Source: JBELHR01 sp042091275
GTDB taxonomy: Bacteria > Bacteroidota > Bacteroidia > Flavobacteriales > Flavobacteriaceae
Direction of reading: 5' to 3'
NCBI GenBank assembly: GCA_042091275.1
Contig: JBELHR010000004.1
Location: 22,306 to 86,305 of the forward strand
Length of the DNA stretch: 64,000 nucleotides
Made by a program: the position numbers and the translations under genes. Numbering within the stretch: the first letter of the stretch is position 1; each line of letters starts with the position of its first letter. Shown here piece after piece: positions 49,748-58,348 of the stretch. Under the pieces are notes generated by a model. It made no database searches. It was not told the origin of the DNA and saw only the letters and a program-made list of their open reading frames with translations.

Positions 49748-49795
49748 AATTATTTATTCATAAAAAAAATATTATCAGAAACTTATTTTAAGAAA

Positions 49796-49829
49796 CAAAA
49801 AAATCCCTCGAGCCGAGACCCAAGGGATT
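49796..49829 (-). terminator. Terminator of the TonB receptor-SGNH operon
   Basis: Stem AATCCCT/AGGGATT (49802-49808, 49823-49829) with a 14-base loop, followed on the minus strand by a run of seven T. Confidence 0.75.
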
Positions 49830-49852
49830 GTAAAGTATTCTTTATCTTACTA

Positions 49853-51367
49853 TTAGTTCAAATAAACTCCGGTAAAGTCTTTGATGTTCACCGCTGGTAA
49901 ATTAGAACCAAAAGTGGCGTTTATTTGCGTCATCATAAGGTTTGATATAATGGCATATCCTCTTGGAGATGGGTGAACCCCGTCCAAAGAAAATGCTCCT
50001 CCTGTTGCAAAAGTAGAAGTAGTAGTAAGACCATTCATGGTAATACCTCCATTTGCCAATTCGAATAAACCTGCCTCTGCATCAAACAATGCAAGTCCCT
50101 TCGCTGAAGCGATACTCGCAATTGTTGCATTATAAGCATCTTTAGCTGTATTCACCATATTAACCTCTGTAGCAGTCAAAACCCAGTTATCTGCCAACGG
50201 AACCGAAACTCCATTGATCAGCAATGGATTGTTTTCGTCTGCTGGTGTACCTAAAATCCCAGTAGAGGTCAAAACAAGTAAATCCGCCGCCGTAGCTTGT
50301 CTCATATTAGTCAAATCTGGATTAACTCCTGTAAGGTCCGTTAAATCCTCGTCCAATATCAAGGCAGCATTTTGTCCTTCCGCAAAAGAAACCTGTCTCG
50401 CTGCAGCTTCCTCAGCAGAGATTAGCCCAAGACCAGCAACCTGTAAAACTCCATTGTTATAAGGCGTAAATGCAGCGTTTAAAGCTGCTGCAGTCTCAGC
50501 ATCTAAAGGAACTGCATTATAAGGTACAGTTGTAAAATATGGAATTGTCGTTACATCTGGAATATTACATAAAATTCCTTTTGCACCATTCGATGTCAAT
50601 GCATCCACTAGCTGACCATAAATCCCAGCAAAAGCAGTAGGATCCGTAATATCAGCTCCACCATATTCTGAAATCGGTGTACCCGTTCCGGTTCTATCCA
50701 CTCCAATACCTCCAGAAGTTGCAAAACCTAGAATATCATTATTTCCAATCCAAAGAGAGAAAAACGAAGGATTCATTTGCAAAGCATCTCCAATAACAGT
50801 TGCATCTGGTGAGGTTGCCATTCTCACGTAGTAAGGATTAGAAGCACCAACAGCTAAATTAGCAAGACTTCCATATCCTGGAGCAGCCAAGTGATAAGAC
50901 TTTGCTCCTGGGACTCCCATATTGTTGAATGGTCCAGCCAATATATTGGAAACCTCTGTAGTTCCTTGACCTGAAACAGGGGTAGGAGATGGACTTCCAA
51001 ATGGATCTGCTAAATATAGACGGTTTCCAAAACCTGTCAATGGTTCTCCTCCCAAAGTCATTCCTCCTAAGTTATCTGCCATAAGAGGCTGAGTAAACTC
51101 CCCTCCTCCGGCTAATTGCATTTGTCCTGCTAGAGTGTTTGGATAAGAAGTTTCTTGTCCTGCAATAAACAGAGCATTATCTGAAAATCCAGCAGTAAGT
51201 GAATTTCCTAGGGTCACAAAATTTGTAAAATCAGCCGTTCCAGGAGTATATACTGGACTATCTGGCGTAACAACTACAGGCTCTACCGGATTAACCGGAA
51301 TCAAATCGTCATCACAGGATGCCAAAAGTGCCGTAGCGGCTATAAAATATAAATATCTTTTCATCAT
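49853..51367 (-). CDS. SGNH/GDSL-family hydrolase lipoprotein
   Basis: A 504-residue lipoprotein with an esterase fold. The signal peptide ends LLASC with Cys18, followed by three Asp, an acidic patch like the export signals that send Bacteroidota lipoproteins to the cell surface. SGNH blocks: TLGNSLTAGF (block I, with Asn where GDSL has Asp, nucleophile Ser kept), a Gly block near 150-170, WIGNNDILGF (block III), and DGVHPSPRGYAI (block V, catalytic Asp and His). The region between III and V is long and may be an insertion. It is 10 bases after the TonB-dependent receptor and probably works with it. Confidence 0.88.
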   Translation of the reverse strand: MMKRYLYFIAATALLASCDDDLIPVNPVEPVVVTPDSPVYTPGTADFTNFVTLGNSLTAGFSDNALFIAGQETSYPNTLAGQMQLAGGGEFTQPLMADNLGGMTLGGEPLTGFGNRLYLADPFGSPSPTPVSGQGTTEVSNILAGPFNNMGVPGAKSYHLAAPGYGSLANLAVGASNPYYVRMATSPDATVIGDALQMNPSFFSLWIGNNDILGFATSGGIGVDRTGTGTPISEYGGADITDPTAFAGIYGQLVDALTSNGAKGILCNIPDVTTIPYFTTVPYNAVPLDAETAAALNAAFTPYNNGVLQVAGLGLISAEEAAARQVSFAEGQNAALILDEDLTDLTGVNPDLTNMRQATAADLLVLTSTGILGTPADENNPLLINGVSVPLADNWVLTATEVNMVNTAKDAYNATIASIASAKGLALFDAEAGLFELANGGITMNGLTTTSTFATGGAFSLDGVHPSPRGYAIISNLMMTQINATFGSNLPAVNIKDFTGVYLN

Positions 51368-51377
51368 TTTCTATACA

Positions 51378-53576
51378 TTAAAGGTTTAAAATCCAAGAAG
51401 CGAAAAACTGAGATCCTACATTTCCAGTACCTGGTGCAGAAACGTATTCATTTCCAAAAATATTCGATCCACCTAACTTAAACATAGACTTAAGTTTAGG
51501 AGCACCAAAAGTAACTTGTGCGTCTACTAAATTACGTTCGGAAACAATTCCGTCTGCAAAAGCAGATTGCCATAAGTATTCGTCTTGCCATCTGTAGTTC
51601 ACCTTAAATCCAATGTTTTTAATGATTTCTCTATTTCCAAGAGAAACCTTAAGTGCATTTTTCGGTGTATTAAATCCTGGTCTGTAATCTGGATCAGAAT
51701 CTTGATCAAAATCAAAATCGTTATACGAATAACTCAAATCTAGATCAAATCCATTTCCTATTTTGGTAAACAAACCAATTGCTGCACCATAAGAAGCTAC
51801 ATCAGCTTTTGAGTTTGTATACGTTTGCCAAGCTTGGAAGTCTCCATTTTGAAGCGCTAGCAAGGACAAAGCATTATCCCCTACAGTACCGTAAAAAGGA
51901 GTAATTACGTTAGTATTTCCAATAAAGTCCTCATACTTGTTGTAATATCCACTTACGTCGATAGAAATTTTCTTTAAAACAGCTGCACGATATCCCAATT
52001 CGAAGGCAGTAACCTTTTCAGGCTTCACTAGATCTACATTTGCCACAGTTGGAGCACCTCCTAGAACAGAAGAAGCCGTCCAGGAATTAGTATAGGCATC
52101 TCCACCGCTAAGTTGAATCGTTGGACCACCTACTATAGCTTGACCAGCTGCACTCACAGGTTTAGGTGCTGATGTGTAACGACCTAAATTGTCTTTTGCA
52201 GATCCAATTAATATTCCAGCTCCTGAATCCAATCCGATATACAAATCCTGAGTTGTTGGATTTCTAAATCCTGTTTGGAAAGACGCACGGATATTTCTGT
52301 TTTTCTGCTCTCCTAAACTATAGGAAAGAGATACACGTGGAGAAACACTTCCGTCAAAAACTTCGGACTTGTCATAACGAATAGAAGCAGTTAACTTCAA
52401 ACGATCGTCAAAATACTTATCCTGAATTTGAGTATATAAACCGTATTCTGTATACGAAATTGCACTATCTGCATCAGTATAAATAGTTCCTCCAGAATTC
52501 AAATCATACATTCTCCAAGACCCTCCAATTTGAATATCAAAAGTTTGAATTAATTCCGCGAAGTTATAATTTACATCCCCGTGGTATAATTTTGAATTAT
52601 CNNNNNNNNNNNNNNNNNNNNNNNNNNNNNNNNNNNNNNNNNNNNNNNNNNNNNNNNNNNNNNNNNNNNNNNNNNNNNNNNNNNNNNNNNNNNNNNNNNN
52701 NTAATCTGTCGCGTACCAATCTGTACCTTCTAGGTAAGATGCAGTAATTTTAAAGGCAAATCTATCTCCAACACGCTTTGCAAAACGAACACCAACATCG
52801 TAGTAAAAGTTGTTCCCTGCAGCTTCTTGCGAAGTCATTCCTGTCTTTACATAAGTAGAAGTTCCTTCAAAATCAAAAGGACTCTTAGAACTCATAAATA
52901 AAATACCATTAAAGGCATTCGCACCATATAATGCAGAAGATGCACCAGGAAGTAATTCCACAGTGTTTACATCCAATTCACTCATACCTAATAGGTTTCC
53001 TAGAGAGAAGTTTAATGCAGGCGAAGCGTTATCCATTCCATCTACAAGCTGCATAAATCTCGTGTTAGAGAAAGATGCAAACCCTCTTGTGTTTACCGAC
53101 TTAAAAGTAAGTGCATTTGTGTTAATGTCTACTCCTTTTAAGTTGGCAAGACCATCGTAAAATGTAGCAGATGAAGTAGTTTGAATTGCTCTAGCATCCA
53201 TTCTCTCCACCGTGACTGGAGATTCCATAATTCTTTCTGGAGTTCTAGAAGCAGATACAACAACGGCATCTAATTCGGATACAGATTCTAAGAGTTCTAC
53301 TCTTAAATTAGCAGATAAATCTGTAATCTCAATCGATTTAGTGGCATAACCTATCATAGAGACCTCTACCGTAAATGGCGTTTGTAGATCTGTGTCTAGA
53401 TTAAAAAAACCATCAAAGTCTGTGGTGGCCCCAACGCTTAAGCCAACAACCTTAATGTTAGCCCCTGGAATCGGGTTTTTGGTTGTTTGCTCAACGACCT
53501 GACCTGTCAAACCATTTTGAGCAAGCAAGGTTGTACTCAGCAATAGAGCAAATACCAACATGGCGTATTTTTTCAT
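51378..53576 (-). CDS. TonB-dependent receptor (interrupted by assembly gap)
   Basis: Outer-membrane active transporter. Order: signal peptide (MKKYAMLVFALLLSTTLLAQ), CarboxypepD regulatory-like domain (about 22-110; LTGQVVEQTTKNPIPGANIKVVGL), plug (about 115-245; LDAVVVSASRTPERIMESPVTV and VELLPGASSALYGANAFNG), and barrel to the end (final WILNL). A run of 100 N at 52602-52701 cuts the barrel; with 732 residues the protein is shorter than most of this class, so the true gap may be longer. Its partner SGNH lipoprotein follows after 10 bases, and the promoter is clear. Substrate unknown, perhaps a lipid or ester. Confidence 0.92.
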   Translation of the reverse strand: MKKYAMLVFALLLSTTLLAQNGLTGQVVEQTTKNPIPGANIKVVGLSVGATTDFDGFFNLDTDLQTPFTVEVSMIGYATKSIEITDLSANLRVELLESVSELDAVVVSASRTPERIMESPVTVERMDARAIQTTSSATFYDGLANLKGVDINTNALTFKSVNTRGFASFSNTRFMQLVDGMDNASPALNFSLGNLLGMSELDVNTVELLPGASSALYGANAFNGILFMSSKSPFDFEGTSTYVKTGMTSQEAAGNNFYYDVGVRFAKRVGDRFAFKITASYLEGTDWYATDXXXXXXXXXXXXXXXXXXXXXXXXXXXXXXXXXXDNSKLYHGDVNYNFAELIQTFDIQIGGSWRMYDLNSGGTIYTDADSAISYTEYGLYTQIQDKYFDDRLKLTASIRYDKSEVFDGSVSPRVSLSYSLGEQKNRNIRASFQTGFRNPTTQDLYIGLDSGAGILIGSAKDNLGRYTSAPKPVSAAGQAIVGGPTIQLSGGDAYTNSWTASSVLGGAPTVANVDLVKPEKVTAFELGYRAAVLKKISIDVSGYYNKYEDFIGNTNVITPFYGTVGDNALSLLALQNGDFQAWQTYTNSKADVASYGAAIGLFTKIGNGFDLDLSYSYNDFDFDQDSDPDYRPGFNTPKNALKVSLGNREIIKNIGFKVNYRWQDEYLWQSAFADGIVSERNLVDAQVTFGAPKLKSMFKLGGSNIFGNEYVSAPGTGNVGSQFFASWILNL
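52602..52701. other. Assembly gap of 100 N inside the TonB-dependent receptor gene
   Basis: Exactly 100 N, a placeholder length; it removes an unknown part of the receptor barrel. Confidence 0.98.
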
Positions 53577-53606
53577 AAAAAGTAAGTTGATTAGTTAATA
53601 TAACGC

Positions 53607-53635
53607 CCAAGATACATGAATTTTCTATTTCTCAA
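53607..53635 (-). promoter_or_regulatory. Promoter of the TonB receptor-SGNH operon
   Basis: Minus strand TTG (53633-53635), an 18-base spacer and TATCTTGG (53607-53614), one mismatch from TAnnTTTG, about 31 bases before the start codon. Confidence 0.5.
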
Positions 53636-53684
53636 AAAAGAAATTAATTTTTCTCATTTATGCGAAAAACACTAATAAAAAATA

Positions 53685-56600
53685 TCAATAATTCAAATAT
53701 ATCCATCCAGAGCGCACAAACGGTGCAGGATATGCAGGGATTGACGGTTCTCCTGAAATAATTTCGTAATAGTATGAACCTAAAGGAAGTAAGTCCGATA
53801 CCCCTTGGTTACCTCTACCTTCCCAATCGTTGTCATAGTTGCTACTTTTATAGACTAATTTACCTGTAGGTGTATAAATGCTAATAGACAAATTCGGATA
53901 AGCCACCACCAAGTCTCCGAGGTTCCAAACATCGTTCAAACCGTCTCCATTCGGCGAAATTCCATTTGGAATCTCTAAATTAAGCGCAATTGAGTCGTCA
54001 CATTGATCCCCAATTCCGTCCATATCCAAGTCCAATTGATCTGGATTTGAAACCAAAGGACAGTTGTCATCTGCATCGAGAATAAGATCGTTATCGTCAT
54101 CGTTATCGCAAAGATCTCCAATACCATCATTATCATTATCTGCTTGATCTGGATTTGCTGTTTCTGGGCAATTATCGACATCGTTCAAAATACCGTCATT
54201 GTCCAAATCGTCGTCACAGGCATCCCCTATACCATCTCCATCTCCATCTGCTTGGTCTGGATTTGGTAGAGTTGGACAATTATCCAAATCATTGGGAACT
54301 CCGTCTCCATCTTGATCGTCTGTTTCCAAACCTACTAGATCAATAGAAAAGGCATCCACAAAACCGACGTCTTCAGGACCGCTGTCTACAACTTTTAGAT
54401 ACCAGGTTCCAAAAGCGGTTTTGTCATTTAAATTTGCCAAAAGAGTTTGTGGCCTATAGGTCCCAGAAAAAGGAGCCTGAGCCGAACTTATATTTTGTTC
54501 TGCATCGTCATCAAAATAAGTATTGTCAAAATCGTCACCGTTATTACCGCCGTCTGAAAACTTCAAAACAACCTCAGAACCATCGGGGCTGAGCACGCTA
54601 ATTTGAAGATCCCCTACCCAAGTATGGCGAATACTCAGTCTTACATTTACGTCGCGAATAGACCAAGGCTCTTGAATTTCTATAGGTACGAGAAGCCCAT
54701 TTTCGTCATTATCTGGAATTTGTAATGCCCCTCCATTATAGGAAGCAGATATATCTTTGAGATTTGCCGTTTTGAAAGTATAGGTCTCAGAGAACGCTCC
54801 TTGACCGCAGTCATTAATAGGTCTGACTCTCCAAAAATAAGAAGTGTCCGATTCGAGATCTTCTATACTGTATTGAACAGAAGAAACAAGTTCTGACACT
54901 AAGGTACTTGAGAAATCTGAGTTTTCAGACAACTCCAAAAGGTAGCTAGTCGCTGATTCTTGGGCTTGCCAAGTCAAAGTCAATTCCTTTTCCTCGCCCT
55001 CAGCATTTTGTTCTGGACTCAACAGGATTTGCTCTTCAAATACCGTATTGTAGACTCCCAATTTCAAGTTTACCGAACGAGAAACACTGGCAGAACTACC
55101 CGTCAAAACCATTTCGTAGAGACCGGTCATATTTTCAGTCAAACCGCTTATTTCCACGGTAACTTCTGTATTGTTTGCAATTGCGGAAGTAGGACTAAAA
55201 CTTACAGAGCTTCCTTCGGGCGCTCCTTCTAGAGCAAAAGTCACCTCCTCATCAAAATCCAGTTGGGTCGTATAATTCATCACAAAAGTCGCATTATCCG
55301 GAAGACATACCGAAACATCAGACTCTTGGAAGGACATGATAAACTCCGAGCTCACCACCTCTATGGGAGCATCGTTAATATCAAAATAAATATTGTCATG
55401 GGCTTTGATCATCAATCTACCCTGAGAGGATGTAACCGAAGGAACCACAATGTTTTCCTCCCCATCATTTGGAGTATTTTCCAAAATCAAATCAAAGGTC
55501 AAACCTGCATCCGAAGAAAAATAAATATCTATACCAGTGGTATTAATAGGAGATTGATCGGTCCCTGCAACATCCCAAGTAATAAGTTCAGAGGTCCCTT
55601 CTTGCCAGGATGCTCCAGTCTCATTCTGACTTGTAATTTTAAAGGGCCCTGCACTTTCAGAGGTTGTTATACGCATTTGGTCGGTTGCCAACTGTCCTCC
55701 GCCCTCATTATTGTCTCTTACGGTAAAAGCAAAATTCATCTCCCTATCCACAGATGGGATTACCTCCCAAGTGTTGGCTGTCGAACCTCCCAATACCGTT
55801 TCTAGGTTTGGAAAAAATCGCGAAGGGCTTTCGCTAGGTTCTACGGATCTAAACACAGGTCCTCCTGAGGCAGAACTTACAGGTGGAGCCGACGTAATTT
55901 CGGTGTCTATTTGTTCCCAAGAATAGCTCAAGGCGTCTTGATCGGAATCTTGACCGACACCGGAGAGTTCAAATGGAGTGTTTACGGGTATGGTATAATT
56001 TACTCCTGCATCTGCTGTGGGTGCAGCATTAGACAAACTCGATAGAGAGCCGCAGCTCGAATTACCCGTATAGATATTGGCAATCATTTGCTCGATACTC
56101 ACTGTATGGTAATAAGAATCTACCAAATCTTGGACGTTTATACCAGAACAGATTCCTGCATAACTCATAATAGTGGATCCACTACCCGGTTCCACAGCTG
56201 TCGAATTGGTGCGATTTCCCTCACAACTTCCCGAGCTTCCATTAAAGGTATGGGTAGCACCGAACTGATGCCCCATTTCGTGGGCTACATAATCCACATC
56301 ATAAGCATCTCCCAAAGGAAAACTAGATCCTGTAATCCCTTTTGCCTTGTTATTGGTACAAGGAGAATTTAGCTGAGCCAAACCACCTCCTCCAGTGGAA
56401 AAGGTATGTCCGATATCGTAGTTCGCAGTTCCAATAAAGGCATCGCAAACCTCTTGACTTTGATCGATGAGTTCTCCTGCATCAAAATTATCTAAACCGT
56501 CCGTCTCTGCATCAAAAAAGATTATTTCGTCATTATTATCTACCAGAGTCAAGGTAATGGCTACATCTCGTTCAAATATGGCATTAACCCGAGTAACTGT

Positions 56601-57305
56601 AGTGTTTATTGCAGAGAGAACTGCTGCTCTTTTTTCGCTATCCGAGGCGGAAGCTGGAATAGACTGATTGGTCAAATGAAAAGCAGAGTACTCCGCTGTA
56701 CAAGCAACAGCAAGTCTAAAGGTTCTCAATTGCCCATCATCCGCGACGCGTTCTTGAGGACCGTGGTCATGACCGTGATGTTGGGTAGAAGGAAGAACTC
56801 CTTTGGCCTGATAAGACTCTATTTGACACTCAAAGTCCATTTTGGAACTCGGCAGATCTGACTTCTTATACACGATGTAGTTTTTGGACTTCTCGTCAAG
56901 TGGGTCTATGAAATATTGGCCATAGTCCGCAGAAAAGCCCATAAAGTGCAGTCCATTGCGCCCTTGAGAGATGTATATTTTTTCGCGTGGGTTTTCAATA
57001 TTTCTTCCTCTATAGGAGTGAATATCTGGATATTTTGCAGCCAACTGCGGACTTAAACTCGTCATTTCCTCCAGTTCAAAAACAGCAGTTTCTCCCGAGG
57101 GTTGCGGGACTGCGATACGTTTCATTTGGGAGTTTTTAGGGGATTTCAGGGAAAAGGTCTTAAAATCTCTCGGTGTTTCGTGGTTGCGTTTGTAAGCTCT
57201 TAAATCCTCTTCGTTTTCTTGTTTTAAGGTCCAATCTGATTTTTGCTGCCCATTTGCGGTTAGGATTACAGCAAAAAACAAAATAAAAACGTAGAGGTTG
57301 CGCAT
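53685..57305 (-). CDS. Secreted metzincin metalloprotease with P domain and type B type IX secretion C-terminal domain
   Basis: A 1206-residue exported protease. After the signal peptide (MRNLYVFILFFAVILTANGQ) and a propeptide comes a reprolysin-like domain with zinc site H342-E343-x-x-H346-x-x-G-x-x-H352 and Met-turn at Met380 (TIMSYAG). Then Ig-like/fibronectin-like domains (about 425-870), a proprotein-convertase P domain (about 875-1000; VRLSIRHTWVGDLQISVLSP and GTWYLKVVDSGPEDVG), three or four thrombospondin type 3 calcium repeats (about 1003-1105; DQDGDGVPNDLDNCP), and a type B C-terminal domain (about 1112-1206; ISPNGDGLNDVWN, GSYYYEII, final SGWIYLNY). I infer type IX export and surface attachment or release. 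It is monocistronic with its own promoter. Confidence 0.94.
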   Translation of the reverse strand: MRNLYVFILFFAVILTANGQQKSDWTLKQENEEDLRAYKRNHETPRDFKTFSLKSPKNSQMKRIAVPQPSGETAVFELEEMTSLSPQLAAKYPDIHSYRGRNIENPREKIYISQGRNGLHFMGFSADYGQYFIDPLDEKSKNYIVYKKSDLPSSKMDFECQIESYQAKGVLPSTQHHGHDHGPQERVADDGQLRTFRLAVACTAEYSAFHLTNQSIPASASDSEKRAAVLSAINTTVTRVNAIFERDVAITLTLVDNNDEIIFFDAETDGLDNFDAGELIDQSQEVCDAFIGTANYDIGHTFSTGGGGLAQLNSPCTNNKAKGITGSSFPLGDAYDVDYVAHEMGHQFGATHTFNGSSGSCEGNRTNSTAVEPGSGSTIMSYAGICSGINVQDLVDSYYHTVSIEQMIANIYTGNSSCGSLSSLSNAAPTADAGVNYTIPVNTPFELSGVGQDSDQDALSYSWEQIDTEITSAPPVSSASGGPVFRSVEPSESPSRFFPNLETVLGGSTANTWEVIPSVDREMNFAFTVRDNNEGGGQLATDQMRITTSESAGPFKITSQNETGASWQEGTSELITWDVAGTDQSPINTTGIDIYFSSDAGLTFDLILENTPNDGEENIVVPSVTSSQGRLMIKAHDNIYFDINDAPIEVVSSEFIMSFQESDVSVCLPDNATFVMNYTTQLDFDEEVTFALEGAPEGSSVSFSPTSAIANNTEVTVEISGLTENMTGLYEMVLTGSSASVSRSVNLKLGVYNTVFEEQILLSPEQNAEGEEKELTLTWQAQESATSYLLELSENSDFSSTLVSELVSSVQYSIEDLESDTSYFWRVRPINDCGQGAFSETYTFKTANLKDISASYNGGALQIPDNDENGLLVPIEIQEPWSIRDVNVRLSIRHTWVGDLQISVLSPDGSEVVLKFSDGGNNGDDFDNTYFDDDAEQNISSAQAPFSGTYRPQTLLANLNDKTAFGTWYLKVVDSGPEDVGFVDAFSIDLVGLETDDQDGDGVPNDLDNCPTLPNPDQADGDGDGIGDACDDDLDNDGILNDVDNCPETANPDQADNDNDGIGDLCDNDDDNDLILDADDNCPLVSNPDQLDLDMDGIGDQCDDSIALNLEIPNGISPNGDGLNDVWNLGDLVVAYPNLSISIYTPTGKLVYKSSNYDNDWEGRGNQGVSDLLPLGSYYYEIISGEPSIPAYPAPFVRSGWIYLNY

Positions 57306-57321
57306 AAATATAATTTTGAAG

Positions 57322-57329
57322 CAAATATA
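57322..57329 (-). promoter_or_regulatory. Promoter -7 element of the metalloprotease gene
   Basis: TATATTTG on the minus strand, 17 bases before the start codon, giving a leader of only about 10 bases. Confidence 0.55.
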
Positions 57330-57359
57330 AATAATTAATTAATGTTTTTTGAAAAGCAT

Positions 57360-57367
57360 TAACTTTG
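57360..57367 (+). promoter_or_regulatory. Promoter -7 element of ribF
   Basis: TAACTTTG; transcription would begin near 57373, downstream of the TTG codon at 57349, which therefore cannot be the start of ribF. Confidence 0.5.
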
Positions 57368-57387
57368 CCCCAATCAAAACAGGACAA

Positions 57388-58311
57388 TTGGAAATAATAC
57401 ATCACTCAGAAAACTTTCCAAAAGATAAGGAAACCATACTTACCATAGGTACTTTTGACGGAGTACATATTGGTCACCAGGAAATCATCCAAAACTTGGT
57501 TCGTCAGGCTAAGAAAAAAGGACTGTGCTCTGTGGTATTCACATTTTATCCTCACCCGAGAATGGTTCTGAACCAAAACAGTGACCTCAAACTCATCAAT
57601 ACCATAGAGGAGCGAGCGGCGAGACTGGAAAAGACCGGACTAGACTATTTAATCATCCATCCTTTTGACAAAGAGTTTTCCAGACTAAGTGCTTTGGAGT
57701 TTGTTCGAGACATTTTGGTTGGACAGCTTCAAGTGTCCAAGTTAATTATCGGTTACGACCACCATTTTGGCAAGAACAGAGAAGGAAATATTGAGCAACT
57801 CAAGGAATACGGGCATATGTTCGACTTTGAAGTGGAGGAAATTCCCGCGCAAGATATTGACGAGGTGTCGGTGAGTAGCACGAAAATTCGCAGGGCCTTG
57901 GAGGAAGGACAAATAGAAAAGGCCAATCAATACTTAGGGCATCCGTATAGCCTCAGAGGCAAAGTCATAAAAGGAAATCAAATCGGAAAAACCTTGGGCT
58001 TCCCAACGGCAAATATCGATTTGGGTACGCGTTTTAAGCAATTACCAAAGGCCGGAGCCTATTTGGTTTCGACAATTTGGGAGGGAAAGAAATATTACGG
58101 AATGCTAAACATCGGTTTTCGCCCTACGATAAACGGTAAAAAACAAAGTATAGAGGTTTATCTCGAAGGCTTTGATCAAGACATTTACGGCGAACTTTTA
58201 TCCTTAGATTTTCACAGATTCCTGCGCGAAGAGGTTCGATTTGAAAGCCTAGAAAAACTCCAGCTTCAATTGCAGAAGGATCGCAACGAATTAATTAAAT
58301 TTTTACGCTGA
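57388..58311 (+). CDS. ribF: Bifunctional riboflavin kinase/FAD synthetase RibF
   Basis: Makes FMN and FAD. The TTG at 57388 is taken as start because it gives LEIIHHSENFPKDKETILTIGTFDGVH, the normal N terminus of flavobacterial RibF, and lies about 15 bases after the predicted transcription start. The adenylyltransferase half has TIGTFDGVHIGHQ (about 15-27) and VSSTKIRRAL; the kinase half (about 175-307) has GKVIKGNQIGKTLGFPTANI and GMLNIGFRPT. About 307 residues, complete. Followed by serS after 37 bases, which has its own promoter. Confidence 0.94.
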   Translation: MEIIHHSENFPKDKETILTIGTFDGVHIGHQEIIQNLVRQAKKKGLCSVVFTFYPHPRMVLNQNSDLKLINTIEERAARLEKTGLDYLIIHPFDKEFSRLSALEFVRDILVGQLQVSKLIIGYDHHFGKNREGNIEQLKEYGHMFDFEVEEIPAQDIDEVSVSSTKIRRALEEGQIEKANQYLGHPYSLRGKVIKGNQIGKTLGFPTANIDLGTRFKQLPKAGAYLVSTIWEGKKYYGMLNIGFRPTINGKKQSIEVYLEGFDQDIYGELLSLDFHRFLREEVRFESLEKLQLQLQKDRNELIKFLR

Positions 58312-58317
58312 ATTTTC

Positions 58318-58325
58318 TAAATTTG
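58318..58325 (+). promoter_or_regulatory. Promoter -7 element of serS
   Basis: TAAATTTG followed by C, 23 bases before the serS ATG; no TTG at -33. Confidence 0.5.
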
Positions 58326-58348
58326 CAGCACATTATTAAAAACACAGC

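Noticed and set aside
54000..54310. Repeated ATC/GTC-rich DNA resembling a short tandem repeat or CRISPR-like array
   Set aside because: It is the coding sequence of the thrombospondin type 3 calcium repeats of the metalloprotease; spacing follows the protein repeat and there are no unique spacers. The same holds for 21850-22480 in the adhesin gene.
55263..55805. Plus-strand open frame of 180 codons
   Set aside because: It lies wholly inside the metalloprotease gene on the opposite strand and has no recognisable domain, promoter or start context.
57349..57387. N-terminal extension of RibF from a TTG at 57349
   Set aside because: A TAnnTTTG promoter element at 57360-57367 lies inside it, and the extension has no counterpart in the family.
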